The notes beneath the pieces are model-generated. The model had not been told where the DNA came from. It worked only from the letters and a program-made list of their open reading frames with translations, and did no database searches. Positions 16,344 through 27,036 of a stretch of DNA of 35,234 nt are shown one piece after another. This stretch comes from DATKRB01 sp036501425 (GTDB lineage Bacteria; Actinomycetota; Acidimicrobiia; Acidimicrobiales; RAAP-2), in NCBI GenBank assembly GCA_036501425.1, contig DASYAI010000039.1:1-35234 (forward strand). The letters are read 5' to 3'. The number at the start of each line of letters is the position of its first letter. Position 1 is the first letter of the stretch. The translations under genes and the position numbers were made by a program.

Positions 16344-17351
16344 ATGAGGTACGTGGAAGCGGCCGGCGCCCGGGTGTCGGCGGTCGGTCTGGGAACCTGG
16401 CAGTTCGGTTCGCGTGAGTGGGGCTACGGCCAGCACTACGCCCAATCGGTCGCCCCGTCGATCGTCGAACGGTCCCTGGCCCTCGGCGTCAACCTCGTCG
16501 ACACCGCCGAGATCTACGGCTTCGGTCGTTCCGAGCGGGCGGTCGGTGTCGCCCTCACCGGTCGCCGCGAGGAGGCGTTCGTCGCCTCGAAGCTCTTTCC
16601 GGTGGCGCCCGTCGGCCCGGTGGTCCACCGTCGCCTGCTTGGCAGCCTGGGCCGGCTCGGGATCGAGACCATCGATCTCTACCAGCTGCACTGGCCCAAC
16701 CCGCTGGTGCCCATCGGCACGACGATGGCCGCGCTCGCCGCCGAGCAGCGCAGCGGGCGCCTCCGCCACGTCGGGGTGAGCAACTTCTCGCTCGAGCAGT
16801 GGCGGTCCGCCGAGCGGGCCCTCCTCGGCCCGGTGCTCTCCAACCAGGTGCGCTACTCGCTCGTCGAGCGGGGGATCGAGCAGGACGTGCTGCCCTGGGC
16901 CCAGACCCACGACCGGATCGTTATCGCCTACAGCCCGCTGGGCCAGGGGGTGCTGTCGGGCCGCTACGACGAGGACCACCGGCCTCGGGGGGCCCGGGCC
17001 CTCACCCCCACGTTCGACCCCGAGAACCTGCGGCGCCTGGCGCCGCTGCTCGGGATGCTGAGGGAGGTCGCCTCGACCCACGGGGCGACACCCACGCAGG
17101 TCGCCCTGGCGTGGCTCCTGCGCCGGCCCAACGTGGTGGTCATTCCGGGCGCGTCGTCGGTCGAGCAGGCCGAGTCGAACGCCGCCGCGGCCGAGATCGA
17201 GCTCGGTCCCGACGAGGACGCCGCCCTTTCGGCCGCGTCGGCCGCCTTCGAGCCGGTCGCCGGGTCCTCGACGCTGCGGACGGCACTGCGGACCGGCGCG
17301 ACCCGGCTCGGTCACCGCATCCGGAGCACCGCCCGAGGCCTGCGGGCCTGA
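16344..17351 (+). CDS. Aldo/keto reductase family oxidoreductase
   Basis: A 335-residue NADP-type (beta/alpha)8-barrel reductase. The catalytic tetrad is Asp53 and Tyr58 in NLVDTAEIYGFGRSE, Lys83 in FVASKLFP and His116 in LYQLHWPNP. Further family marks are VGVSNFSLEQW, SNQVRYSLVERG, IAYSPLGQGVLSGRY and VVIPGASSVEQAESN. It resembles the YajO/Tas-like or potassium-channel-beta-like group. The substrate is unknown. ATG 16344 has a strong AAGGAGG at 16333-16339, unlike the leaderless genes nearby. It lies 28 bp after rnhA on the same strand and may be co-transcribed with it. The last 35 residues form a basic tail (RTGATRLGHRIRS). Confidence 0.9.
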   Translation: MRYVEAAGARVSAVGLGTWQFGSREWGYGQHYAQSVAPSIVERSLALGVNLVDTAEIYGFGRSERAVGVALTGRREEAFVASKLFPVAPVGPVVHRRLLGSLGRLGIETIDLYQLHWPNPLVPIGTTMAALAAEQRSGRLRHVGVSNFSLEQWRSAERALLGPVLSNQVRYSLVERGIEQDVLPWAQTHDRIVIAYSPLGQGVLSGRYDEDHRPRGARALTPTFDPENLRRLAPLLGMLREVASTHGATPTQVALAWLLRRPNVVVIPGASSVEQAESNAAAAEIELGPDEDAALSAASAAFEPVAGSSTLRTALRTGATRLGHRIRSTARGLRA

Positions 17352-17508
17352 GCCCGCGGACGGGGAGCACCGCCCGACGGGTGACCTCCTGCGTCCGCCG
17401 GGTCGGCCGGGCGACGCCGGTAGGCTCGCTCCGGCGTTCCCCGGCGGCGCTGCCCCGGGGTAGGCCTGCCGCCCCGGTGACGAGCGGACCAACGACGAGG
17501 AGGAACCG

Positions 17509-18936
17509 TTGACGAGCCCCGACGAGACCCAGTACGACCTGGTCGTCATCGGCGGCGGTCCGGGGGGATACGCGGCGGCGTTACACGGCGCGCTGGCCGG
17601 GCTCTCGATCGCCATCGTCGAGCGGGACAAGGTCGGGGGCACCTGCCTGCACCGAGGGTGTGTTCCGGCCAAGGAATTCCTCGAGACGGCGGCCGTCCAT
17701 CGGACCGTGGTGGGCGCGGGGGAGTTCGGCATCAGCGCCGGCGGCTCGCCCACGGTGGACTTCGCGGTGAGCCAGGCCCGCAAGGGCACCGTCGTCGACC
17801 AGCTGTTCCGCGGGCTCTCGGGCCTGTTGAAGGGTCGGAGCGTCACCGTGCTCTCCGGCTCCGGCATGCTGCTGCCGGGCCACCGGGTGCGCGTGGTCGA
17901 CGGGCTCGATGCCGGGCGGGAGATCGTGGGCCGTCACGTGGTGCTGGCGGCCGGGTCGGTGCCCCGGACACTCCCCGGGCTGGAGGTCGACGGGCGGTTG
18001 GTGCTCACCTCCGACGAGTTCCTCGATCTCGACCACCTCCCGCCCCGGGTCGCCGTCGTCGGGGGCGGGGCGATCGGCTGCGAGTTCGCCTCGTTGCTGT
18101 CGGACCTCGGGTCCAAGGTCACGGTGCTCGAGTTCCTGCCGACCATCCTGGCCGGTTGCGACCCCGACGTGGCCAACGTCGTGGTGCGATCGTTCCGCAA
18201 GCGGGGCATCGAGGTGGTGACCGGGGTGGAGGTCCACGGGCACTCGCCGGCGCCCGGGCAGCCCGGCACGGTGGTCCGCTACGGCGACGGCGAGGAGCTG
18301 GCCGTCGACGCGGTCGTGGTGTCGGTCGGTCGCCGGCCGCGGAGCGAGGGTCTGGTGGCCGAGGGCACCGGCGTGGTCGTCGACGAGCGCGGCTTCGTGG
18401 TGACAAATCGGTTCCAGCAGACCCACGCCGAAGGGGTCTGGGCGGTGGGCGACCTGGTCGCGGGGACGCCGCAGCTCGCCCACGTCGCGTTCGCCGAGGC
18501 GATCGTCGTGATCCGGGCCATCCTGGGCGAGCCGGCAGTCCCGGTCGACTACGACCGCGTCCCGTGGGCCATCTATTGCCACCCCGAGGTGGCGTTCGCC
18601 GGGTTGACCGAGGCGCAGGCGATCGATCGGGGCCTGAACGTGGTGACGAAGAAGGACCCCTTCGGCGGCAACAGCCGGGCCCGCATCATCGGTGAGACCG
18701 AAGGCCTCGTGAAGGTCGTCGCCGAGCGCCTCGACGACGGTTCCGCCGGACGTATCCTCGGGGTGCACATGGCCGGGCCGTGGGTCACCGAACAGCTCGG
18801 CGCCGGGTACCTGGCGGTCAACTGGGAAGCCACCCCCAGCGAGGTGGCGTACTTCATCCAACCGCACCCGTCGTTGTCCGAGGCGTTCGGCGAGACGGTG
18901 CTCGCACTAACCGGAAGGGGTCTGCACGTTGCCTGA
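17509..18936 (+). CDS. lpd: Dihydrolipoyl dehydrogenase (E3)
   Basis: A 475-residue FAD disulfide oxidoreductase that re-oxidises dihydrolipoyl groups on E2 using NAD+. The FAD motif is VVIGGGPGGY (residues 12-21), and the redox disulfide is Cys46-Cys51 in GGTCLHRGCVPAKE. The NAD-binding motif is VAVVGGGAIGCEFASLL, a second FAD motif is GVWAVGDLV, and the C-terminal His453/Glu458 pair is in HPSLSEAFGE. CLHRGCVPAK is a less common form of the usual CLNxGCxPSK. The TTG start at 17511-side (first base 17509) is supported by GAGGAGG about 6 nt upstream. The gene heads the lpd-E2-lipBA operon; a possible -10 TAGGCT lies at 17421-17426 in the 157-bp gap after the reductase gene. Confidence 0.94.
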   Translation: MTSPDETQYDLVVIGGGPGGYAAALHGALAGLSIAIVERDKVGGTCLHRGCVPAKEFLETAAVHRTVVGAGEFGISAGGSPTVDFAVSQARKGTVVDQLFRGLSGLLKGRSVTVLSGSGMLLPGHRVRVVDGLDAGREIVGRHVVLAAGSVPRTLPGLEVDGRLVLTSDEFLDLDHLPPRVAVVGGGAIGCEFASLLSDLGSKVTVLEFLPTILAGCDPDVANVVVRSFRKRGIEVVTGVEVHGHSPAPGQPGTVVRYGDGEELAVDAVVVSVGRRPRSEGLVAEGTGVVVDERGFVVTNRFQQTHAEGVWAVGDLVAGTPQLAHVAFAEAIVVIRAILGEPAVPVDYDRVPWAIYCHPEVAFAGLTEAQAIDRGLNVVTKKDPFGGNSRARIIGETEGLVKVVAERLDDGSAGRILGVHMAGPWVTEQLGAGYLAVNWEATPSEVAYFIQPHPSLSEAFGETVLALTGRGLHVA

Positions 18937-20476
18937 CGTCACGATGCCGCAGCTCGGAGAGACGGTCACCGAAGGGACGATCACCCGGTGGATGAAGTCG
19001 GTGGGCGACGCCGTCGCCCGCGACGAGCCGCTCTTCGAGGTGTCGACGGACAAGGTGGACTCCGAGGTGCCGTCGCCGTTCGAGGGGTTCGTGAGCGAGA
19101 TCCTCGTCGGTGAGGGCGACACGGTCGAAGTCGGGGCACGGCTCGCGGTCATCGGGGACGCCCAGGGCAACGGGACCGCGCCACCGGCTCCCCCCGCAGC
19201 GGAGGCCGCCGCCCCGCCCCCGCCGCCCCCGGCCATGCAGGCGGCGGCCCCGCCACCTCCCGCCCCGTCCCCGGTCGTGGCGCCGTCGGTCGCCCCGCCC
19301 CCGCCGCCCCCAGCTGCTCCGCCGGGGTTCACGCCCGCCTCTTCGCCACCCCCCCAGGGGCCGGCAGCGATCGGGCCCGACGATCGGATCCTCTCGCCGG
19401 TGGTCCGGCGCCTCCTGAGCGACAACGGCATCGACCCGGGCGAGGTCGTCGGGACCGGGCTGGGAGGTCGCATCACCCGCGAGGACGTCCTGGCGGTCAT
19501 CGACCAGCGTCGTGCCGTCGGCGCCGTGCCGGCGCCGGTGGTGGACGCGGCGAGCGCGCCCTCGGCGACCGCGCCCTCGTTCCAGGCTCCTGCGCCGGTT
19601 TCCCCGCCTGCAGCGCCGCCCCCGGCGGTCGAGGTGCCGCCGCCGGGAGTCGCCTACGAGGCGCCGTCGGCGCCCGCCCCGCAGAGCGCCCCGCCGCCGC
19701 AACCCGCACCCGCCCCGCCGCCCGCACCGGTGCCCCAGTCCTCCGCGCCCACCCTGCGGCAGGCGGGCGAGCACGTGATCCCCTTCTCCAACGTGCGTCG
19801 CCGGACGGCCGAGCACATGGTCCGGTCCAAGGCGCGCTCACCCCACGCGTTCATCGCCTACGAGACGGACTTCGAGAACGTCGAGCGGGTGCGTCGGGCC
19901 TGGGGCGCCCGGTTCCGGGCGGAGGAGGGCTTCTCGCTCACCTACCTGCCCTTCGTGGCCCGCGCCTCGGTGGAGGCGCTGCGCGAGTTCCCGAACCTCA
20001 ACGCGTCGGTGGTCGAGGACTCGCTCGTCGTCTACCAGCAGATCAACCTGGGCATCGCGGTCGACCTGGACCACGAGGGCCTGATCGTGCCGGTCCTGCA
20101 CCGGGCGGAGGAGGTGACCCTGCGGGGCATCGCCCGCCGGATCCGCGACGTCGCCGACCGGGCGAGGACCCGGCAGCTGCGGGCGGACGACATTGCCGGG
20201 GGCACGTTCTCGATCACCAACGACGGACCCTTCGGCACCTACTTCACGGTGCCCATCATCAACCAGCCCCAGGTCGCCATCCTGGCCACCGACGGCATCA
20301 AGCGCCGTCCGGTGGTGGTCCAGCTGCCCGACGGGAGCGAGTCCATCGCCATCCACTCGACCGGCATGCTCGGCATGAGCTGGGACCACCGGGCGGTCGA
20401 CGGGGCCTACGTCTCGTCGTTCCTGGCCAAGGTGGCCGAGCTGCTCGACCAGCGCGACTGGGCCGGCGAGCTCTGA
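18929..20476 (+). CDS. dlaT: Dihydrolipoamide acyltransferase (E2) of a 2-oxoacid dehydrogenase complex
   Basis: A 515-residue E2. Domain order: one lipoyl domain (1-78) with lipoylated Lys42 in EVSTDKVDSE, a long Pro/Ala linker, a peripheral-subunit-binding domain (about 153-190, ILSPVVRRLLSDNGID ... GRITREDVLAVI), a second Pro/Ala linker, and the catalytic domain (about 280-515) with His487 and Asp491 in SWDHRAVDGAY. There is only one lipoyl domain, where several actinobacterial E2 proteins have two or three. TTG 18929 overlaps the lpd stop by 8 bp and has GGAAGGGG upstream. The acyl group (acetyl, succinyl or branched) cannot be read from sequence; aceE nearby suggests pyruvate. It lies directly upstream of the lipoate synthesis gene that would modify Lys42. 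Confidence 0.93.
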   Translation: MPDVTMPQLGETVTEGTITRWMKSVGDAVARDEPLFEVSTDKVDSEVPSPFEGFVSEILVGEGDTVEVGARLAVIGDAQGNGTAPPAPPAAEAAAPPPPPPAMQAAAPPPPAPSPVVAPSVAPPPPPPAAPPGFTPASSPPPQGPAAIGPDDRILSPVVRRLLSDNGIDPGEVVGTGLGGRITREDVLAVIDQRRAVGAVPAPVVDAASAPSATAPSFQAPAPVSPPAAPPPAVEVPPPGVAYEAPSAPAPQSAPPPQPAPAPPPAPVPQSSAPTLRQAGEHVIPFSNVRRRTAEHMVRSKARSPHAFIAYETDFENVERVRRAWGARFRAEEGFSLTYLPFVARASVEALREFPNLNASVVEDSLVVYQQINLGIAVDLDHEGLIVPVLHRAEEVTLRGIARRIRDVADRARTRQLRADDIAGGTFSITNDGPFGTYFTVPIINQPQVAILATDGIKRRPVVVQLPDGSESIAIHSTGMLGMSWDHRAVDGAYVSSFLAKVAELLDQRDWAGEL

Positions 20477-20488
20477 GCGGACGCTGAC

Positions 20489-22207
20489 GTGCTGAGGATC
20501 CGTCGCCTGGGAGTGGTGCCCTACGCCGAGGCTCGCCTGCTGCAGCAGGCGGTGGCCACCCGGTCCGACGATGACTACCTGCTGGTGCTCGAGCATCCCC
20601 ACGTCTTCACCCTGGGGGTCCGGGCCGACCCGGCCCACGTGCTGACCGACCCGGCCACGGTGGGAGCGACGCTCGAGCGGACCGACCGGGGTGGTGACGT
20701 CACCTATCACGGGCCGGGCCAGCTGGTGGTCTACCCGATCGTCGACGTGGACGTCGGCCCGGGGGGCGCGCCGGCCCACGTGCGGCGGGTCGAGGACGTG
20801 GTCATCGGCGCGTTGTGCGATCTCGGCCTCGACCGGCTCGCCGGGGGCGTCGGGCGCCTGGCCGGGTACCCCGGGGTCTGGGTGGGGGTGGATGGTCCAC
20901 AGCCCCGCAAGGTGGCCGCGGTCGGCGTCCGCACGGTGCGGACCGATCCGGGGCGGCGGCGAAGCCTCCACGGTGTGGCCATCAACGTGGACTGCGACCT
21001 GGCCATGTTCGGCCACATCGTCCCCTGTGGCATCCCCGACCGTCCCGTGACCTCCCTGCTCGCCGAGGGCCTGGCCGTGCCCATCGACGCGGTGGCCGAG
21101 GCCGTGATCGCCCGGGCCGTCGCGGCGTGGTCGACCCCGAGGACCGACGAGAGCCAGCGCGCCACCTCGCCGTCGGCCCCGGTGGTCCCGGCCCCCGCCG
21201 CGGCACCCCCGCCGCCCGACCGGGCTCCGGTGGCGCTGGGCCCGACCCGCTCCCCGGGGCGCCCGGGCGACCCCGACGAGCCGGCTGCCTACCGGCGGCT
21301 CCGCCGGGCCGGGGTCGATCCCGATGCCGGGGTCCCGATTGGCGACCGCAAGCCGCCGTGGCTCCGCGTCCCGGCCACGATGGGTGCCGGGTACCTCGCC
21401 CTCGGCCGGACGGTCCACGACCTCGGCCTGGCGACCGTGTGCGAGGAAGCCGGGTGCCCGAACATCTACGAGTGCTGGTCGGACGGCACGGCCACCTTCA
21501 TGATCAACGGATCACGGTGCACCCGGGCCTGTGGGTTCTGCCTCGTCGACACCCGCCGGCCGCTGCCGCTCGACCCCTCCGAGCCCGAACGGGTCGCCGA
21601 GGCGGTCGAGCGGATGGGGTTGGGCCACGCCGTGATCACCTGCGTCGCACGCGACGACCTGCCCGACGGGGGTGCCTCGGCCATGGCGGCCACCGTGGCG
21701 GCGATCCGGGCGCGCCGGCCGTCGACCACGGTCGAGGTGCTCATCTCGGACTGCAAGGGCGACGAGGACGCGCTGGCCATGATCTTCGACGCCCGCCCCG
21801 ACGTGCTGAACCACAATCTCGAGACGGTGCTCCGCCTCCAGCGGGCCGTGCGGCCCTCGGCCGCCTACGCCCGGAGCCTGGGTGTGCTCGCCCGGGCGGC
21901 GGACCGGGGGCTGGTGGTCAAGTCCGGCCTGATGGTCGGCCTCGGCGAGACCGAACCCGAGGTCCGCGGCGCTCTCGCCGACCTCCGGGCGGTCGGGGTG
22001 TCGATCGTCACCATCGGCCAGTACCTCCGGCCCAGCCGGGACCACCTACCGGTCGCCCGGTGGTGGACGCCGGCGGAGCTCGACCGGCTCGGAGCGGAGG
22101 GCCTCGCCCTCGGGCTGCGCCACGTCGAGGCCTCGCCGCTCACCCGCTCGAGCTACCACGCCCGCCAGGCCGCCGCGTCGGCGGGAGCCGTTCCCTCACC
22201 GGTCTGA
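20489..22207 (+). CDS. lipB/lipA: Fused octanoyltransferase-lipoyl synthase (LipB-LipA)
   Basis: One uninterrupted frame of 572 residues carries both steps of lipoate synthesis. Residues 1-213 are LipB: RGGDVTYHGPGQLVVYP with His74, catalytic Lys141 in PRKVAAVGVR, and acyl-accepting Cys180 in VPCGIPDRPVTSL. Residues 214-270 are a Pro/Ala linker. Residues 271-572 are LipA: auxiliary-cluster cysteines 318, 323 and 329 in CEEAGCPNIYEC, radical-SAM cysteines 344, 348 and 351 in CTRACGFC, and the terminal RSSY serine that also binds the auxiliary cluster. LipB moves octanoate from ACP to E2; LipA inserts two sulfurs. Normally these are two separate genes. GTG 20489 follows E2 by 12 bp with only a weak GAGCGG site. 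Every expected catalytic residue is present in both halves. Confidence 0.93.
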   Translation: MLRIRRLGVVPYAEARLLQQAVATRSDDDYLLVLEHPHVFTLGVRADPAHVLTDPATVGATLERTDRGGDVTYHGPGQLVVYPIVDVDVGPGGAPAHVRRVEDVVIGALCDLGLDRLAGGVGRLAGYPGVWVGVDGPQPRKVAAVGVRTVRTDPGRRRSLHGVAINVDCDLAMFGHIVPCGIPDRPVTSLLAEGLAVPIDAVAEAVIARAVAAWSTPRTDESQRATSPSAPVVPAPAAAPPPPDRAPVALGPTRSPGRPGDPDEPAAYRRLRRAGVDPDAGVPIGDRKPPWLRVPATMGAGYLALGRTVHDLGLATVCEEAGCPNIYECWSDGTATFMINGSRCTRACGFCLVDTRRPLPLDPSEPERVAEAVERMGLGHAVITCVARDDLPDGGASAMAATVAAIRARRPSTTVEVLISDCKGDEDALAMIFDARPDVLNHNLETVLRLQRAVRPSAAYARSLGVLARAADRGLVVKSGLMVGLGETEPEVRGALADLRAVGVSIVTIGQYLRPSRDHLPVARWWTPAELDRLGAEGLALGLRHVEASPLTRSSYHARQAAASAGAVPSPV

Positions 22208-22270
22208 GCTTCTTTTCGCCGGTCGGAGCGTCTCTCGCCGTCTGAGGTCGGAGGGCCGCTGGTCAGGCGC

Positions 22271-22768
22271 TCAGGAGCGCTGCGCCACGTGCTGGGTCCA
22301 GGCGGACCCGTCCCAGTAGCGCAGGGTGTTGGGCACCCCGCTGGGCTCGGGGAGCCAGCCGGCGGGCGTCCCGGGGGGAGGCGTGGCGGGGGCCGGGGGA
22401 GGTGGCGGCGGCGCGGGAGCGGCGGCCGGAGCCGGCGCGTAGGCGACCGGTGCCGGAGCCGCGCCGGGGGGACTGGTGACCGGCGCCGCCGGTGCGGGGG
22501 CGAAGCCGCCGAAGGGGTCGCTCTGGGCGGCCGCGCCTCCTGCCAGCGACCCCTGCCCGTTGGGCAGGGAGGCCACGTCCGAGTAGTACGACTGGGTCGT
22601 CGGCGCTTGCGCCGCCGCCGCCTTGGGTGGGTTGCTCTTGCGCCGGTAGAGCACCAGCGTCACGATGAGCAGCACCACGACGACGACCACGATGACGATC
22701 TCGATGATCTTCGTGGAGGTCGAGAGCGCGGCAAGAAGGACCCCCGAAGGGTTCGACACAGTTCCCAT
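22271..22768 (-). CDS. Single-pass membrane protein with C-terminal DUF2510 domain
   Basis: A 165-residue protein with a short N-terminus, one membrane helix at about residues 21-41 (IIEIVIVVVVVVLLIVTLVLY), a basic stop RRKS, a long Pro/Ala-rich disordered part, and a C-terminal DUF2510 module (GWLPEPSGVPNTLRYWDG, then SAWTQHV). DUF2510 is a short Trp-rich module common in actinobacterial membrane proteins, with no known activity. The module should face the cytosol or outside depending on topology; the positive-inside rule places it inside. ATG 22768 lies 8 nt after a TACGTT -10. It lies downstream of metH on the same strand, with its own promoter, and converges on lipB-lipA. Confidence 0.82.
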   Translation of the reverse strand: MGTVSNPSGVLLAALSTSTKIIEIVIVVVVVVLLIVTLVLYRRKSNPPKAAAAQAPTTQSYYSDVASLPNGQGSLAGGAAAQSDPFGGFAPAPAAPVTSPPGAAPAPVAYAPAPAAAPAPPPPPPAPATPPPGTPAGWLPEPSGVPNTLRYWDGSAWTQHVAQRS

Positions 22769-22776
22769 GCTGCGCC

Positions 22777-22782
22777 AACGTA
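22777..22782 (-). promoter_or_regulatory. -10 element (TACGTT) of the DUF2510 gene
   Basis: On the reverse strand TACGTT ends 8 nt before ATG 22768, with no ribosome binding site between. Confidence 0.4.
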
Positions 22783-22837
22783 CTGCCCGCCCGGTGCGAG
22801 GGTCAACGACCCTCCCTCGGGCCCGCGGCGGGAGCGC

Positions 22838-26356
<3,519 letters not shown>

Positions 26357-26364
26357 CGCCGCAA

Positions 26365-26370
26365 AGGCTA
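26365..26370 (-). promoter_or_regulatory. -10 element (TAGCCT) of metH
   Basis: On the reverse strand TAGCCT ends 8 nt before ATG 26356. Its first two bases lie within the 26369-26386 palindrome. Confidence 0.5.
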
Positions 26371-26386
26371 CCGGTGCCGACCGGTA
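26369..26386. promoter_or_regulatory. Palindrome between metH and the adenosyltransferase gene
   Basis: TACCGGT (26369-26375) and ACCGGTA (26380-26386) are perfect 7-bp inverted arms around GCCG. Each arm ends in the TA that begins one of the two divergent -10 elements, so a protein bound here would cover both promoters. Confidence 0.5.
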
Positions 26387-26390
26387 ACAT
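26385..26390 (+). promoter_or_regulatory. -10 element (TAACAT) of the adenosyltransferase gene
   Basis: TAACAT ends 8 nt before GTG 26399. No ribosome binding site lies between. Confidence 0.5.
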
Positions 26391-26398
26391 CCGCAGCC

Positions 26399-27034
26399 GT
26401 GCGGATCTACACGCGCCGGGGCGACGACGGCACCACCGGTCTCCTCTTCGGCGGGCGGGTGTCGAAGGGCTCGGCGCGCATCGCCCTGGCCGGAGCGGTC
26501 GACGAGGCACAGGCGGCGATGGGCCTGGCGCGGGCGGAGTCGGAGCCGGGCTCCGAGCTGGACCAGCGCCTCATCAGCCTCGAGCGCGACCTCTACGTCC
26601 TTATGGCCGAAGTGGCGACCGCCCCGTCCAACCGGCGCAAGCTGGTTCCGGCCCAGACCCTGGTCACCGCCGAGATGGTGCGCGCGCTCGAGGCGGCCAT
26701 CGACGAGCTCACCGCCCGGACCACCATGCCCCAGGAGTTCGTGATCCCCGGCAGCAACCGACCCTCGGCCGCCCTCGACGTCGCCCGGACGGCGGTCCGG
26801 CGGGCCGAGCGGGGGGTGGGCCAGCTGGGTCAGGGATCCCTCGTCGGGGAGTACCTCAACCGGTGCTCGGACCTGCTGTGGACCATGGCCCGCTGGCAGG
26901 AGGGCGAGGAGCACCTCCTGTCGCGCACCGCGCCCCGCCGGGCCCGACGCGCCTCGGGTGCGACCGATGAGGTGGACGAGGACCCTGCCGGCACCGACGA
27001 CCCTGCCGGCACCGGCGACGGGGCGCGGAGCTGA
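26399..27034 (+). CDS. PduO-type cob(I)alamin adenosyltransferase
   Basis: A 211-residue enzyme that transfers the adenosyl group of ATP to cob(I)alamin to make coenzyme B12. The ATP-binding N-terminus is clear (IYTRRGDDGTTGLLFGG, then RVSKGS). The helical bundle has RPSAALDVARTAVRRAERG and the C-terminal EYLNRCSDLLWTMARW, both characteristic of the PduO type. After about residue 185 an acidic, repeated tail (two DPAGT units) extends beyond the fold. GTG 26399 is set by the family N-terminus. It diverges from metH across 42 bp, so two cobalamin genes share a regulatory region. It is followed 2 bp later by leucyl aminopeptidase, making a two-gene operon with no obvious functional link. Confidence 0.93.
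   Translation: MRIYTRRGDDGTTGLLFGGRVSKGSARIALAGAVDEAQAAMGLARAESEPGSELDQRLISLERDLYVLMAEVATAPSNRRKLVPAQTLVTAEMVRALEAAIDELTARTTMPQEFVIPGSNRPSAALDVARTAVRRAERGVGQLGQGSLVGEYLNRCSDLLWTMARWQEGEEHLLSRTAPRRARRASGATDEVDEDPAGTDDPAGTGDGARS
26981..27016 (+). repeat. Tandem 18-bp repeat in the adenosyltransferase tail
   Basis: Two adjacent copies starting GACCCTGCCGGCACC (26981-26998 and 26999-27016) that differ at one base. They encode DPAGTD and DPAGTG in the disordered C-terminal tail, probably from slippage. Confidence 0.8.
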
Positions 27035-27036
27035 CG

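Noticed and set aside
20489..22207. LipB-LipA fusion as a simple frameshift or assembly error
   Set aside because: The linker is in frame throughout, has a sensible Pro/Ala composition and normal GC-rich codon use, and no nearby stop or start would separate two normal-length genes. It remains something to verify on reads.
22812..22834. Hairpin CTCCC/GGGAG after metH
   Set aside because: Only five base pairs with a long loop, no T-run; in a GC-rich genome this is expected by chance.
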